Shown one piece after another: positions 57,038-64,000 of a stretch of DNA of 64,000 nucleotides. The DNA is from Prevotella sp. GTDB lineage: Bacteria; Bacteroidota; Bacteroidia; Bacteroidales; Bacteroidaceae. The notes beneath the pieces were generated by a model. The model was not told where the DNA came from. It saw nothing but the letters and a program-made list of their open reading frames with translations, and searched no databases. Position numbers and translations under genes: made by a program. The DNA lies in the NCBI GenBank assembly GCA_016291085.1, contig JAEEVW010000016.1:16886-80885 (forward strand). The letters are read 5' to 3'. Numbering within the stretch: the first letter of the stretch is position 1; every line of letters starts with the position of its first letter.

Positions 57038-58213
57038 TTATCTATTCCCTTTCATTCTGTTATGACTCTTGCATAACATCTGGCAATTCTCAATAGTGGT
57101 AGCACCGCCCTTGCTCCAAGCAGATACGTGGTCTGCATCCATTTCATTGAACTTGTAGATCTTGGTGCGTACGTTGTCGTGACCTTTGGCGCACTCCGGG
57201 CAGTTGGAAATGCCTTGTGCCTGTGCATCATTGGTCTGACGGGCATAAACCGTTTTCTTCACGCTATCCTCGAAGATGCGAATATTCAGTAGGCGCTGGT
57301 CGATTTCGCCACCAAGCAGATACTCAAAGATACCACGTTTGTTGGTCACATATTCATCAGCATACAATTCATTTACGCGCTGTTGCAATTTGGCTGGGCT
57401 GTAAGAATTGGCATGGTACTTTTCATAGAATGCACCCCATTCCAAACCTCGCATTTCACTTTTCGGCTCACCAAATAGTGTTTTTGCCCATTCTATCACT
57501 GTGTCGAAATAGGTCTTCAGTTCCTCTATGTTGTCATCCTGCCTATGCAGGCTCATATAGCCGCCAATGTTGTCCTCGCCTTTAGCCACCCAAGCCAGTG
57601 CCGCATGCAGAATATCCTGACGGTTGGCATTACCACTTACATAGCATCCCCACTTCTGAAGCTGCGGACTGCGCGAATTGCTGAACACCTCTTTGGCTTT
57701 TGTGACGAATGTTCCAGAATAGGTAGCGTTTAGCAGTTCCTGCTTGTTCAGAGGTACACCGGCAATATTGATGGTCTCGAACCATTCCTTGATTTCCTTC
57801 TCCGGGCCATTGCAGACGTAGATGAGCAACTTGTATGAGAGAATCTGTTCCTTTTCCTCATCTGTCAGACCAGTGAAGTATTGCTCCATCCCGAACTTGT
57901 CTTTAATTGCGAACTTCTCCGTAACAAAACGGCCTATGCTGGTGATACGTTGCTGACCGTCGAGAATCTCGTATCTGCCTGGCTCTGGCTCATTGAAATA
58001 GATTAGTCCTATGGGATAGCCTTTCAACATGCTATCGATGACCGCCACCTCTTTCTTGCCATCGTTCTCAGCATAGAGGTAGTTACGTTGGTAAGCTGGT
58101 TGGATAGTCAACTTACCTGCCCACCCATTGAGACCTCTGCCTTCCAACTGGTTATAGACAAAGCCCTCGCATATTTCCTTGACCGTCAGGTCGGTTAGTA
58201 ACGTCGTTTGCAT
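57038..58213 (-). CDS. DUF262 - HNH endonuclease protein (GmrSD-like)
   Basis: 391 aa. DUF262 at the N-terminus with [14 protein letters not shown] and the ParB-like DGQQRI (residues 85-90), [24 protein letters not shown]; this nucleotide-binding/hydrolysing domain drives GmrSD and similar nucleases. The C-terminal HNH domain about 337-391 has [17 protein letters not shown] (catalytic-type DH), [17 protein letters not shown] with the closing Cys and Asn/His. Family role: restriction of modified or unmodified DNA. It begins 2 bases after the methyltransferase stop, the tightest link in the operon, so the two are likely opposite activities of one system. Confidence 0.9.
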   Translation of the reverse strand: MQTTLLTDLTVKEICEGFVYNQLEGRGLNGWAGKLTIQPAYQRNYLYAENDGKKEVAVIDSMLKGYPIGLIYFNEPEPGRYEILDGQQRITSIGRFVTEKFAIKDKFGMEQYFTGLTDEEKEQILSYKLLIYVCNGPEKEIKEWFETINIAGVPLNKQELLNATYSGTFVTKAKEVFSNSRSPQLQKWGCYVSGNANRQDILHAALAWVAKGEDNIGGYMSLHRQDDNIEELKTYFDTVIEWAKTLFGEPKSEMRGLEWGAFYEKYHANSYSPAKLQQRVNELYADEYVTNKRGIFEYLLGGEIDQRLLNIRIFEDSVKKTVYARQTNDAQAQGISNCPECAKGHDNVRTKIYKFNEMDADHVSAWSKGGATTIENCQMLCKSHNRMKGNR

Positions 58214-58215
58214 AG

Positions 58216-59343
58216 CTATTGTTTTTTGCGGATTAGTATTCTTGCGTATGGTTTCTGAGGTATGCCATCTTCATCGATGTAATAAAGCTGACCATCACGC
58301 AGACTTGGATTGAGTTTCTTTAGTTCACGAGGATATGGCTTTAGACCAAGCTCTTTACCAGAATCGCCCTGCGTTTGTCCTATTATCTCAAATTGTTCAG
58401 GACAGTACTTGTCAAGAAATGAAATTGGCACTCCCATCAATCCTTCATAGTCAGAGGGAATGGCATCAGAATAAGGGACATCTATAGCATCATAATTCTC
58501 GTAATGCACATATTGCTTTCCTTTTACCTCCTTATGCTTTGAATAGATAATATTGTCTTCCATCGTCAGAAGAGGTAACGGTTCATGTCGACGACCGTGG
58601 TCAAGATTCGTAAACCATCGCACTCCTTTGACTCTGATATACTTTTTGCCTTTTTCATCAATGCGCCATCCAGCAGCTTCAATGGGGTAGGATTCTGGAA
58701 CCATAAACTCCCTGTCCCCACTTGTTATAGATGGACCATACCAAAGCTTATTGTCTCTGATAAGTGGGAAAACCTCTTTATAGGTTATGGCATTCATATT
58801 GCCAATAATCAACATCTTTTTACCAGCTTCTACAATCCAGTTCAAAAACTCTCGGAAAAGCGAGAATGGTGGGTTGGTTACAATTATGTCAGCCTCGTCG
58901 CGCAGAGCTTTGACTTCATCGCTACGAAAGTCACCATCGCCCTTGAGATATGACCATTGTAGGTCATTAATGTTGAAACGACCATCACCATTGATGTCCT
59001 CATCTAATACGAATATTTTCCCATTAGTTCGACTCTTATCAGCATCATAATAAGGACTGTCCGTCTCAAAGAGCGTCGGCTGCCAGTCCTTAATCTTCTT
59101 TGACTCTACAGCATAACTTGTAGAAATGAGTTTCTTCAGCCCAAACGACTCAAAGTTCTGTGCAAAGAATTTGGTGAAGTTACTCCATTCGGGATCATCA
59201 CAAGGCAGAAGCACGATCTTTCCACGGAACACATCAGGGTCGAACTCCAAATAGGCATTGATTTCCTTTTGTATATCAGTGTACTGCGTATAGAACTCAT
59301 CGCTCTTCGCTGTTTTTGCATTTGCTAAATTTGTATTTGCCAT
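58216..59343 (-). CDS. Adenine-specific DNA methyltransferase, EcoRI family
   Basis: 375 aa. Matches the EcoRI-type N6-adenine methyltransferase family: [34 protein letters not shown] (48-65, SAM-site region), catalytic motif NPPF at 157-160 in [30 protein letters not shown], and [16 protein letters not shown]. Family members methylate the second A of GAATTC, but the specificity of this one is unknown. No EcoRI-like endonuclease is next to it; instead a DUF262-HNH gene follows after 2 bases. Upstream is a structured leader of about 310 bases, and a 10-bp hairpin (59347-59356 with 59374-59383) starts 3 bases before the ATG and could control translation. Confidence 0.9.
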   Translation of the reverse strand: MANTNLANAKTAKSDEFYTQYTDIQKEINAYLEFDPDVFRGKIVLLPCDDPEWSNFTKFFAQNFESFGLKKLISTSYAVESKKIKDWQPTLFETDSPYYDADKSRTNGKIFVLDEDINGDGRFNINDLQWSYLKGDGDFRSDEVKALRDEADIIVTNPPFSLFREFLNWIVEAGKKMLIIGNMNAITYKEVFPLIRDNKLWYGPSITSGDREFMVPESYPIEAAGWRIDEKGKKYIRVKGVRWFTNLDHGRRHEPLPLLTMEDNIIYSKHKEVKGKQYVHYENYDAIDVPYSDAIPSDYEGLMGVPISFLDKYCPEQFEIIGQTQGDSGKELGLKPYPRELKKLNPSLRDGQLYYIDEDGIPQKPYARILIRKKQ

Positions 59344-59656
59344 ATACGATTGATAGTTTTAAGTCTGCATCGACTATCAATCGCTAACACGTATAAGAAA
59401 AGCGTGACACAATTCCTATCGCGTTAAGCACGGGGCGGCCTCGGAATGGTACCCCGGTGTTTCCTCTCCTAAGAATGCATCACGCCCTATGGCGTATGCA
59501 TCGCATATTTGGAGAGGATTGAGGCCACCAACTTACGTCAGCCACCTTCACATATTATTTTCGTGCTTATTATACCAACATGAGTTTCCGAGGCTCTTGG
59601 CTTAACGCGAAATAATAGCGAATGCTTCTATTAGTCCGGATTTCTCCCCGAACCGA
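59344..59656 (-). ncRNA. Highly structured leader of the methyltransferase operon
   Basis: No ORF. Perfect long-range helices: P1 TCGCGTTAAGC (59419-59429) with GCTTAACGCGA (59600-59610); P2 GCCTCGGAA (59438-59446) with TTCCGAGGC (59586-59594); P3 TCCTCTCC (59462-59469) with GGAGAGGA (59511-59518), capped by a hairpin ATGCAT.ACGCC CTAT GGCGT ATGCAT (59475-59501). Competing pairs: GGCCTC (59437-59442) with GAGGCC (59521-59526) inside a CACGGGG/CCCCGGTG hairpin (59429-59459) would make a pseudoknot. Smaller hairpins at 59613-59633 and 59347-59383. A -7 box at 59660-59667 places the transcript on the minus strand. I match it to no known riboswitch. Confidence 0.55.
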
Positions 59657-59659
59657 CGG

Positions 59660-59667
59660 CAAAGTTA
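59660..59667 (-). promoter_or_regulatory. -7 box of the methyltransferase operon
   Basis: TAACTTTG on the minus strand; no matching -33 TTTG at 19-20 bases. Transcription would start near 59655 and run through the structured leader. Confidence 0.5.
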
Positions 59668-59898
59668 CAAATTTTATTTGTAAATTAGCGTAGTATTAAC
59701 AAAAACTTGAAGAAAAAAGTTCAAGACTGAATCAATTCGTTACAGAACCAAAACCGCCATTAGATTCGTACAGCACTGATTATCAAAAGGTTGCGTATAT
59801 TTTGGAAAAGAATAATGTTTTTATCCATTCATGTATAATCATGCGGAATTGCACCTTTATTGATTCAAATCAATTGTGCGCACTTTTTTCTTAAAACA

Positions 59899-59930
59899 TT
59901 TGGAAGTTTCACAGAAAACCTGTACCTTTG
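59899..59930 (+). promoter_or_regulatory. Promoter of a candidate small RNA upstream of the VirE module
   Basis: TTTG (59899-59902), 20 bases, TACCTTTG (59923-59930), perfect match. Confidence 0.7.
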
Positions 59931-59935
59931 CGGCT

Positions 59936-59991
59936 GGAAAGGGGTGCAGGTTAATCCGGGGAGGGGCCTGATGGCTACCCCCCGTTTTTTT
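59936..59991 (+). ncRNA. Candidate small RNA or attenuator, about 56 nt
   Basis: Lies between a perfect promoter and a strong terminator: a CGGGG.GGGGCC TGAT GGCT.CCCCCCG hairpin (59957-59984) followed by seven T. No ORF. It may be an independent small RNA or the attenuated leader of the operon at 60294 and beyond. Confidence 0.5.
59957..59991 (+). terminator. Terminator of the 59936 transcript
   Basis: GC-rich hairpin followed by TTTTTTT (59985-59991). Downstream, 60044-60171 holds alternating GCGCGC tracts on both sides of an AT-rich segment (60073-60128) and no gene. Confidence 0.8.
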
Positions 59992-60293
59992 GTTGTTTCA
60001 GGCCAAGGCTTGAAGCAACTTTTATTTTCGGAAGGGGTTTTATGCGCGCGCGTTATGGCTTTACAGATAAGGCTATAGTATAATTATTATAATATTCTTA
60101 ATAATATATTCTTAGAATAATAAATTTTCGCGCGTACGCACATGTGCTCCGGCGTCGTGTATGCACGCGCGACCCCTTCATTTTTTCTCAGTAAACCCAG
60201 AACAACAAAACGCCCGTATTGCAACTTGGATATTCAAAATGTTCAAGCCGCAAGGGTGAATAGTCTCCCTATGCAACTTAAAACTTTCAAGAA

Positions 60294-60413
60294 ATGAAGA
60301 AAAAGAAAGTTTTCAGTGCTGCCCGTCACGGCAGCAAGCGAGTGAAAGGGATTTCGAGAGAAGTCCGAGTGTTGAATCCGTCGGTAAACCTGTACCACCA
60401 AATTGACCGATAG
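60294..60413 (+). CDS. Small basic protein upstream of the VirE-like gene
   Basis: 39 codons, MKKKKVFSAARHGSKRVKGI to NPSVNLYHQIDR then TAG. Strongly basic (Lys/Arg-rich N-terminal half). Codon use looks coding and it ends 27 bases before the VirE-like start, so it could be a co-transcribed small nucleic-acid-binding protein. No family recognised; may still be chance. Confidence 0.45.
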   Translation: MKKKKVFSAARHGSKRVKGISREVRVLNPSVNLYHQIDR

Positions 60414-60440
60414 GTGTAGAACTTTAAAAAGATTTGAGTT

Positions 60441-62690
60441 ATGAACACCAATTCGATTATCAATTCCCCACAAGGGGTACAGAACGAGAGCGGAGTAGCC
60501 ATTGCGGCTACTCCCAATGTCAGCCTGTTTAAAAACCTGTGTTCCTACACCAGCAAAACCATAGGTTTTGAGGAGATTGTCAGGCTGGTAAAGTATGACA
60601 GCGATGTGAAGGACAAAACGGAGACTTACCGTAAGACACTTCAAGCTGTAGGCAAGAAAGAGGCTGATGACAGAATCAAGACCAAGTTGGTTCCTGCCTG
60701 CTCTATCGCTGTGGTCTTCAACGGTGCTGGCCGACAGGTCACACATATCCTTGGTTTCACGAGTCTTGGCTTCGTTGACCTTGACGGTCTTACGGATGTC
60801 GCTACAGCCTATCAGCAGGTTATAGCTGACCCGCACACGCTCATGGCTTACATCACTATTGGAGGAAACGGAATACGCATCATTTATAGGTATTCACGTG
60901 AACAGAGTGATGCTCATCTTGATTCCAACTCATGGCCTGCGGCATTCCAGAAAGGCAACAATCACTATGCCGCTCTGGTTGGTCAGGAGTTTGACGGACA
61001 ATGTGCCGACTACAGTCACCTTTGCGGTTTGGCTCACGACGAGAATGTCTACGTCAACCAGAACGCCCAGCCCTTCATCATCACTGACGAAGAGATCCTG
61101 CAAGCCAACTTCAAGCCTGGCTTTGAAGGCGGGAAACCACGCAAGGATCATCCCGCAGGAACTGCACAAGCGAGCGTAGAGGAGGCATGGCCAAAGGTGA
61201 AGGCTATGTTGGAGAAGAAGAATCTGGCATTCCAGGCAGGGCATCATCACGACTATGTGATGTACGCCAGTTTCCTCTTCAACCGCTTTGGTACTGACCT
61301 TGACGAACTCTTGGAATGGGCAGAAGAGGAATGGAACGACTACGACAACAAACAGCGTGAGAGTACCATTCGCAGCTGCTATAAGAAGACCGACGAGCAC
61401 GGCACTTGGAAGATGAGGAAACCCAGTGGTAAAGATGCTAACTCAAAGATGGTTACTCTGCCCGAGATTGCAGACTGGTTGAATAAGTCATACGACCTGA
61501 AGTATGATGTGGTGACAGACATGACCTATTACAGGCAGAAAGGCGATTCCGAATGGAAAACGGTTGACACCCGCACCGTCTGTACTATGCGTCGTAAGAT
61601 TGCTGAGGAGTTTGGCAAGCGTGTGCTGAAAGGCGATGTTCAAGATGTCATCTGGAGCGACGAGGCAGCTTTGGTTCATCCCGTCAGGGACTATATCAAC
61701 GCGTTACCGAAGTGGGACGGCAAAGACCACGTGGCAGAGTTGGCATCGTATGTCACCATTGAGCCAGCTCAGGCTGAGCAGAGTGCTGACGAAGCTCAGC
61801 GTGAGTTTACTGAATTCTTCCATAAATGGATGCTGGCTAACGTTGGCATGTGGCTGAGAGACGATGTGGCCAATCACGAAATGCTGATATTCGTTGGTCC
61901 GCAAGGCATCTATAAGACCACCTTCTTCCGTAGGCTGCTACCTCAAGAACTCAGTAACCTCTATTGGGAGAACAACCATAACTCCTTCAAATCGAAGGAT
62001 GATAAGATTGCCCTCGGCGAGAACTGTCTGGTAGAGGTCGAAGAGTTCAACATCACCAAACCTGATGATGTCGGTGAGATGAAGTCGCTTATTACTGCTC
62101 AAAACATCAAAGAGCGTCGTCCCTATGCCCGTCAGCGTGAGGAGAAGCATCGCCTGGCAGGATTCTGCGGTACATGTAACGAGCAGCACTTCCTGACCGA
62201 TGACACAGGTAACCGCCGTTTCCTCTGTTTCCTTGTCAGCAAGATTATTCATCCCGACGAGTGGGCCGTCAACTTTGATCAGCTCTATGCCCAGCTGCGC
62301 GACGAGTTCAAGAATGGTGAACGTTTTTGGTTCAACCACGAAGAGGAGCAGCGTTTGGAGTTACAGAACGAAGAGTTTAGGCTGATGAGTGACGAAGAGA
62401 TGTTGATACTCAATCATTTCAGGAAACCCAAGCCAGGCGAAGTTGGAGAATGGATGAACTCTGCCAGCATTGGTCAGCACATCAATGGTGGAAGACTGGG
62501 CTACGGAATCTCAACAAAGAAGATAGGTTCGGTATTGACAAGGCGTAAATTCCCGTTCAAGCACGACTCTACAGGTAACTTCTACATGGTCATTGAAATC
62601 GACCACAAGCAGAAGAATACTGGGACTGCTGAAGGCGACGCTCCAGAACCCGAGCAGAAACAGCCGCAACAGACCGAATTGCCGTTCTGA
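60441..62690 (+). CDS. VirE-like primase/helicase-type protein (BT4734-like N-terminal, VirE, DUF3874)
   Basis: 749 aa. About 50-180: BT4734/VirE_N-type domain (primase-polymerase-like; FVDLDGLTDVATAYQQVIAD, AYITIGGNGIRIIYRYSREQ). About 420-640: VirE ATPase domain with a degenerate P-loop IFVGPQGIYKTTFFRRLLP, Walker B-like CLVEVEEFNITKPDD, FCGTCNEQHFLTDDTGNRRF. C-terminus: DUF3874-type (MSDEEMLILNHFRKPKPGEV, GYGISTKKIGSVLTRRKFPF). Superfamily-3-like helicases with primase domains copy mobile DNA, but in Bacteroidales this gene is part of a widespread chromosomal cassette of unknown function. Followed by HU-like and smalltalk genes. Confidence 0.88.
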   Translation: MNTNSIINSPQGVQNESGVAIAATPNVSLFKNLCSYTSKTIGFEEIVRLVKYDSDVKDKTETYRKTLQAVGKKEADDRIKTKLVPACSIAVVFNGAGRQVTHILGFTSLGFVDLDGLTDVATAYQQVIADPHTLMAYITIGGNGIRIIYRYSREQSDAHLDSNSWPAAFQKGNNHYAALVGQEFDGQCADYSHLCGLAHDENVYVNQNAQPFIITDEEILQANFKPGFEGGKPRKDHPAGTAQASVEEAWPKVKAMLEKKNLAFQAGHHHDYVMYASFLFNRFGTDLDELLEWAEEEWNDYDNKQRESTIRSCYKKTDEHGTWKMRKPSGKDANSKMVTLPEIADWLNKSYDLKYDVVTDMTYYRQKGDSEWKTVDTRTVCTMRRKIAEEFGKRVLKGDVQDVIWSDEAALVHPVRDYINALPKWDGKDHVAELASYVTIEPAQAEQSADEAQREFTEFFHKWMLANVGMWLRDDVANHEMLIFVGPQGIYKTTFFRRLLPQELSNLYWENNHNSFKSKDDKIALGENCLVEVEEFNITKPDDVGEMKSLITAQNIKERRPYARQREEKHRLAGFCGTCNEQHFLTDDTGNRRFLCFLVSKIIHPDEWAVNFDQLYAQLRDEFKNGERFWFNHEEEQRLELQNEEFRLMSDEEMLILNHFRKPKPGEVGEWMNSASIGQHINGGRLGYGISTKKIGSVLTRRKFPFKHDSTGNFYMVIEIDHKQKNTGTAEGDAPEPEQKQPQQTELPF

Positions 62691-62703
62691 AAAATCGCGG
62701 AAT

Positions 62704-62810
62704 GAAGGATGTGAAGGATTAAGGAATAACTTTCGTATAGGAATTGCATTCACTTCTGAGGTGAATGCAATTCTATAGAGGAAGTCGCTAAAACAACCTT
62801 CACATCCTTC
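62704..62810. repeat. Nested inverted repeats after the VirE-like gene
   Basis: Outer pair GAAGGATGTGAAGG (62704-62717) with CCTTCACATCCTTC (62797-62810), 14 bp perfect; inner pair GAATTGCATTCAC (62741-62753) with GTGAATGCAATTC (62761-62773), 13 bp perfect. The gap 62691-63047 holds no gene. Confidence 0.85.
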
Positions 62811-63047
62811 ACAACTCTGTCGGGCGAGTAAACCCCAGACACTAATTCGCCCGTATAGTGGATAGGGATGGAAATCCAGCGCGAGTGCGGTCGGGAAATT
62901 TCTGCTCCGAAGGGTAGATTTTTCTGCACCGAAGAGGAGAAAAAGTAGTCCCAGCGGGGGCGCACCGGCCAGCGCGCACACTCAAGCGGAAGAAGTCCAG
63001 TCCATGTGTTAGGTAACTTATTTATTAACGCTTAAAATTTTGACGCA

Positions 63048-63887
63048 ATGGCATTAAAAATTAAAGCAAAAGAACGCAAGTTCAAAATCGGCAAGTATGC
63101 CGGTGATTGGCGTTACGTAATGCAGCCCGAGCTGTATTCGTCGCTCACACAGAGTAAGGTAATCAAAGAAGCTGCGCTACGTAGCGGTGTATCCGAGGGG
63201 GTCATGCAGGCCTGCTGGGACGCTGCCGGCGAGGTCATCAAGGCATGGCTGCCCGAAGGTCACAGCATTCCGCTGCCTGGTCTGGGTTCCTGTCGCTTCG
63301 GCCTTTCAGCATCGAGTGTCGATGATGTGAACAAGGTGAAGACGTCGCTCATCAAGACGCGTCGCATCATCTTCACGCCCGCCGTCGAGTTGAAGGACGA
63401 ATTGAGGAACACGGCTGTGGTCATAACCTGCTACGACCGCGAGGGCAACGAGGTTAAACGTGTGACCAGTGCTGATGATGGCACCATCGAGGAGCCTGAA
63501 AATACCACTGAGACCGGTGAGAACGACGGCGGTAACGGTGGCGGTTCCGGTAACGGTGGCAACTCCGGTGGAAACGGCGGTAACAGCGGAGGCAGTGGTA
63601 GCATCACGACTGGCGTAGCGGCTCCGACCATTGACGGTGAGGCGGCATTCACCACTTCGACGCAGGTGACGATGTCAGGCCCTGAGGGCGCTGAGATTCG
63701 CTACACCACCGACGGTTCGACGCCTACGGCCAGCAGCACGCTGTACACCGAGCCTATCACCGTGAGCTCGTCGGTGACCCTGAAGGCCATCGCCATCAAG
63801 GACGGTCAGTCGAGTGAGGTGACCACGAAGCAGTTCGTCAAGAGCGACGGCGGTGCCGACGACCCCAGCGGATTCGAAGGAGCGTAA
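63048..63887 (+). CDS. HU-like DNA-binding protein with chitobiase C-terminal-type domain
   Basis: 279 aa. HU/IHF-like DNA-binding domain about 1-130 (KFKIGKYAGDWRYVMQPELY, KEAALRSGVSEGVMQACWDA, GHSIPLPGLGSCRFGLSASS), a Gly/Asn/Ser linker about 158-190, then a CHB_HEX_C-type beta-sandwich about 192-265 (APTIDGEAAFTTSTQVTMSG, IRYTTDGSTPTASSTLYTEP). Such fusions are typical of the Bacteroidales VirE/HU/smalltalk/amidase cassette. The first part should bind DNA; the purpose of the Ig-like part is unknown. It ends at a terminator. Confidence 0.9.
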   Translation: MALKIKAKERKFKIGKYAGDWRYVMQPELYSSLTQSKVIKEAALRSGVSEGVMQACWDAAGEVIKAWLPEGHSIPLPGLGSCRFGLSASSVDDVNKVKTSLIKTRRIIFTPAVELKDELRNTAVVITCYDREGNEVKRVTSADDGTIEEPENTTETGENDGGNGGGSGNGGNSGGNGGNSGGSGSITTGVAAPTIDGEAAFTTSTQVTMSGPEGAEIRYTTDGSTPTASSTLYTEPITVSSSVTLKAIAIKDGQSSEVTTKQFVKSDGGADDPSGFEGA

Positions 63888-63917
63888 AAAGGTTTGGCCT
63901 TCGGGCCAATCCTTTTT
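63886..63917 (+). terminator. Terminator after the HU-like gene
   Basis: AAAAAGG.TTGGCC TTCG GGCCAA.CCTTTTT hairpin with a T-run (63911-63917). Confidence 0.85.
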
Positions 63918-63920
63918 AAA

Positions 63921-63950
63921 TTGAGAATTGAGAATTGAAAATTGAGAATT
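63921..63950 (+). repeat. Four-copy heptamer array before the smalltalk gene
   Basis: TTGAGAA, TTGAGAA, TTGAAAA, TTGAGAA (28 bases) plus TT; same unit as inside the GH3 gene at 50981-51008. Confidence 0.9.
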
Positions 63951-63967
63951 ATGATTACTTTAAGCTT

Positions 63968-64000
63968 ATGAAAAAGAACAGTTTTTGGGAGACGGTGATT
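63968..64000 (+). CDS. Smalltalk-type small protein, N-terminal part only
   Basis: The first 11 codons, MKKNSFWETVI, cut by the window edge. The opening and its position after the HU-like gene match the Bacteroidales smalltalk family (about 30-40 aa, one membrane helix). An N-acetylmuramoyl-alanine amidase gene usually follows. Confidence 0.6.
   Translation, partial: MKKNSFWETVI

Noticed and set aside
59419..59610. Retron non-coding RNA (flanking inverted repeats like a1/a2)
   Set aside because: No reverse transcriptase gene is near, and the nested helices do not match the msr-msd layout.
59344..59656. SAM, cobalamin or other known riboswitch, RNase P RNA or tmRNA
   Set aside because: None of the conserved core sequences of these RNAs that I know is present on either strand.
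52000..60000. Prophage or integrative element
   Set aside because: No integrase, transposase, structural or conjugation gene and no tRNA-end repeat is visible.
59860..60078. 72-codon ORF over the candidate small RNA
   Set aside because: It crosses the terminator and GC tracts and has no domain or promoter of its own.

Overview
The window looks like a chromosome segment of a gut or rumen Prevotella-type bacterium (Bacteroidales). The evidence is the SusC/SusD pair, secreted proteins with the Bacteroidetes C-terminal sorting tail, promoters of the Bacteroidetes type (TTTG, 19-20 bases, TAnnTTTG), almost no Shine-Dalgarno sequences, and a GH10-CE1 xylanase/feruloyl esterase with the same architecture as Xyn10D-Fae1A of Prevotella ruminicola. 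No plasmid, phage structural or integrase gene is visible.

Layout. 1-7.5 kb: pectin degradation (three PL1 pectate lyases, one fused to a CE8 pectin methylesterase) and a secreted protein of unknown role. 7.6-13.7 kb: core genes (dnaA with a possible DnaA-box cluster upstream, an MCE/MlaD protein, an amidase, folB, a stand-alone class II ribonucleotide reductase C-terminal-like protein, a nitroreductase). 13.7-17.5 kb: a hexuronate operon (GatC-like PTS IIC, KduI, ExuT-like transporter), which links logically to the pectinases. 17.7-30.9 kb: a SusC/SusD locus with a HExxH lipoprotein, a DUF4302 lipoprotein, a secreted protein and two M6 metalloproteases, probably for protein or peptide use. 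31-39.4 kb: housekeeping genes (coiled-coil lipoprotein, rsmI, tdk, tRNA-Lys, alaS) and an ECF sigma/anti-sigma/thioredoxin-fold operon. 39.6-51.8 kb: a five-gene xylan operon (GH3, double esterase, CE15-GH97 fusion, GH3 with PA14, GH10-CE1).

52-59.7 kb is an accessory island: an orphan Fic protein, a three-gene DUF4417 cassette, and a tight convergent operon encoding an EcoRI-family adenine methyltransferase, a DUF262-HNH protein, a 144-aa unknown, a GIY-YIG-DUF4357 protein and a possible PUA/EVE-like protein. Ahead of the methyltransferase lies an unusually structured ~310-nt leader with long-range helices and a possible pseudoknot. This operon plus its leader is the best candidate for an undescribed system. 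59.9-64 kb: the Bacteroidales VirE-like / HU-like / smalltalk module with a candidate small RNA and a 39-codon ORF upstream.

Running through the window is a second unusual theme: many short arrays made of almost exactly four degenerate copies of a 6-, 7-, 8- or 9-base unit. They lie between genes and also in frame inside genes (alaS, amidase, two GH3 enzymes, GH97), where they encode extra peptide segments in otherwise conserved enzymes. Their repeated four-copy form suggests a common process rather than chance low complexity.

All calls come from reading the sequence and translations; no database or folding program was run.
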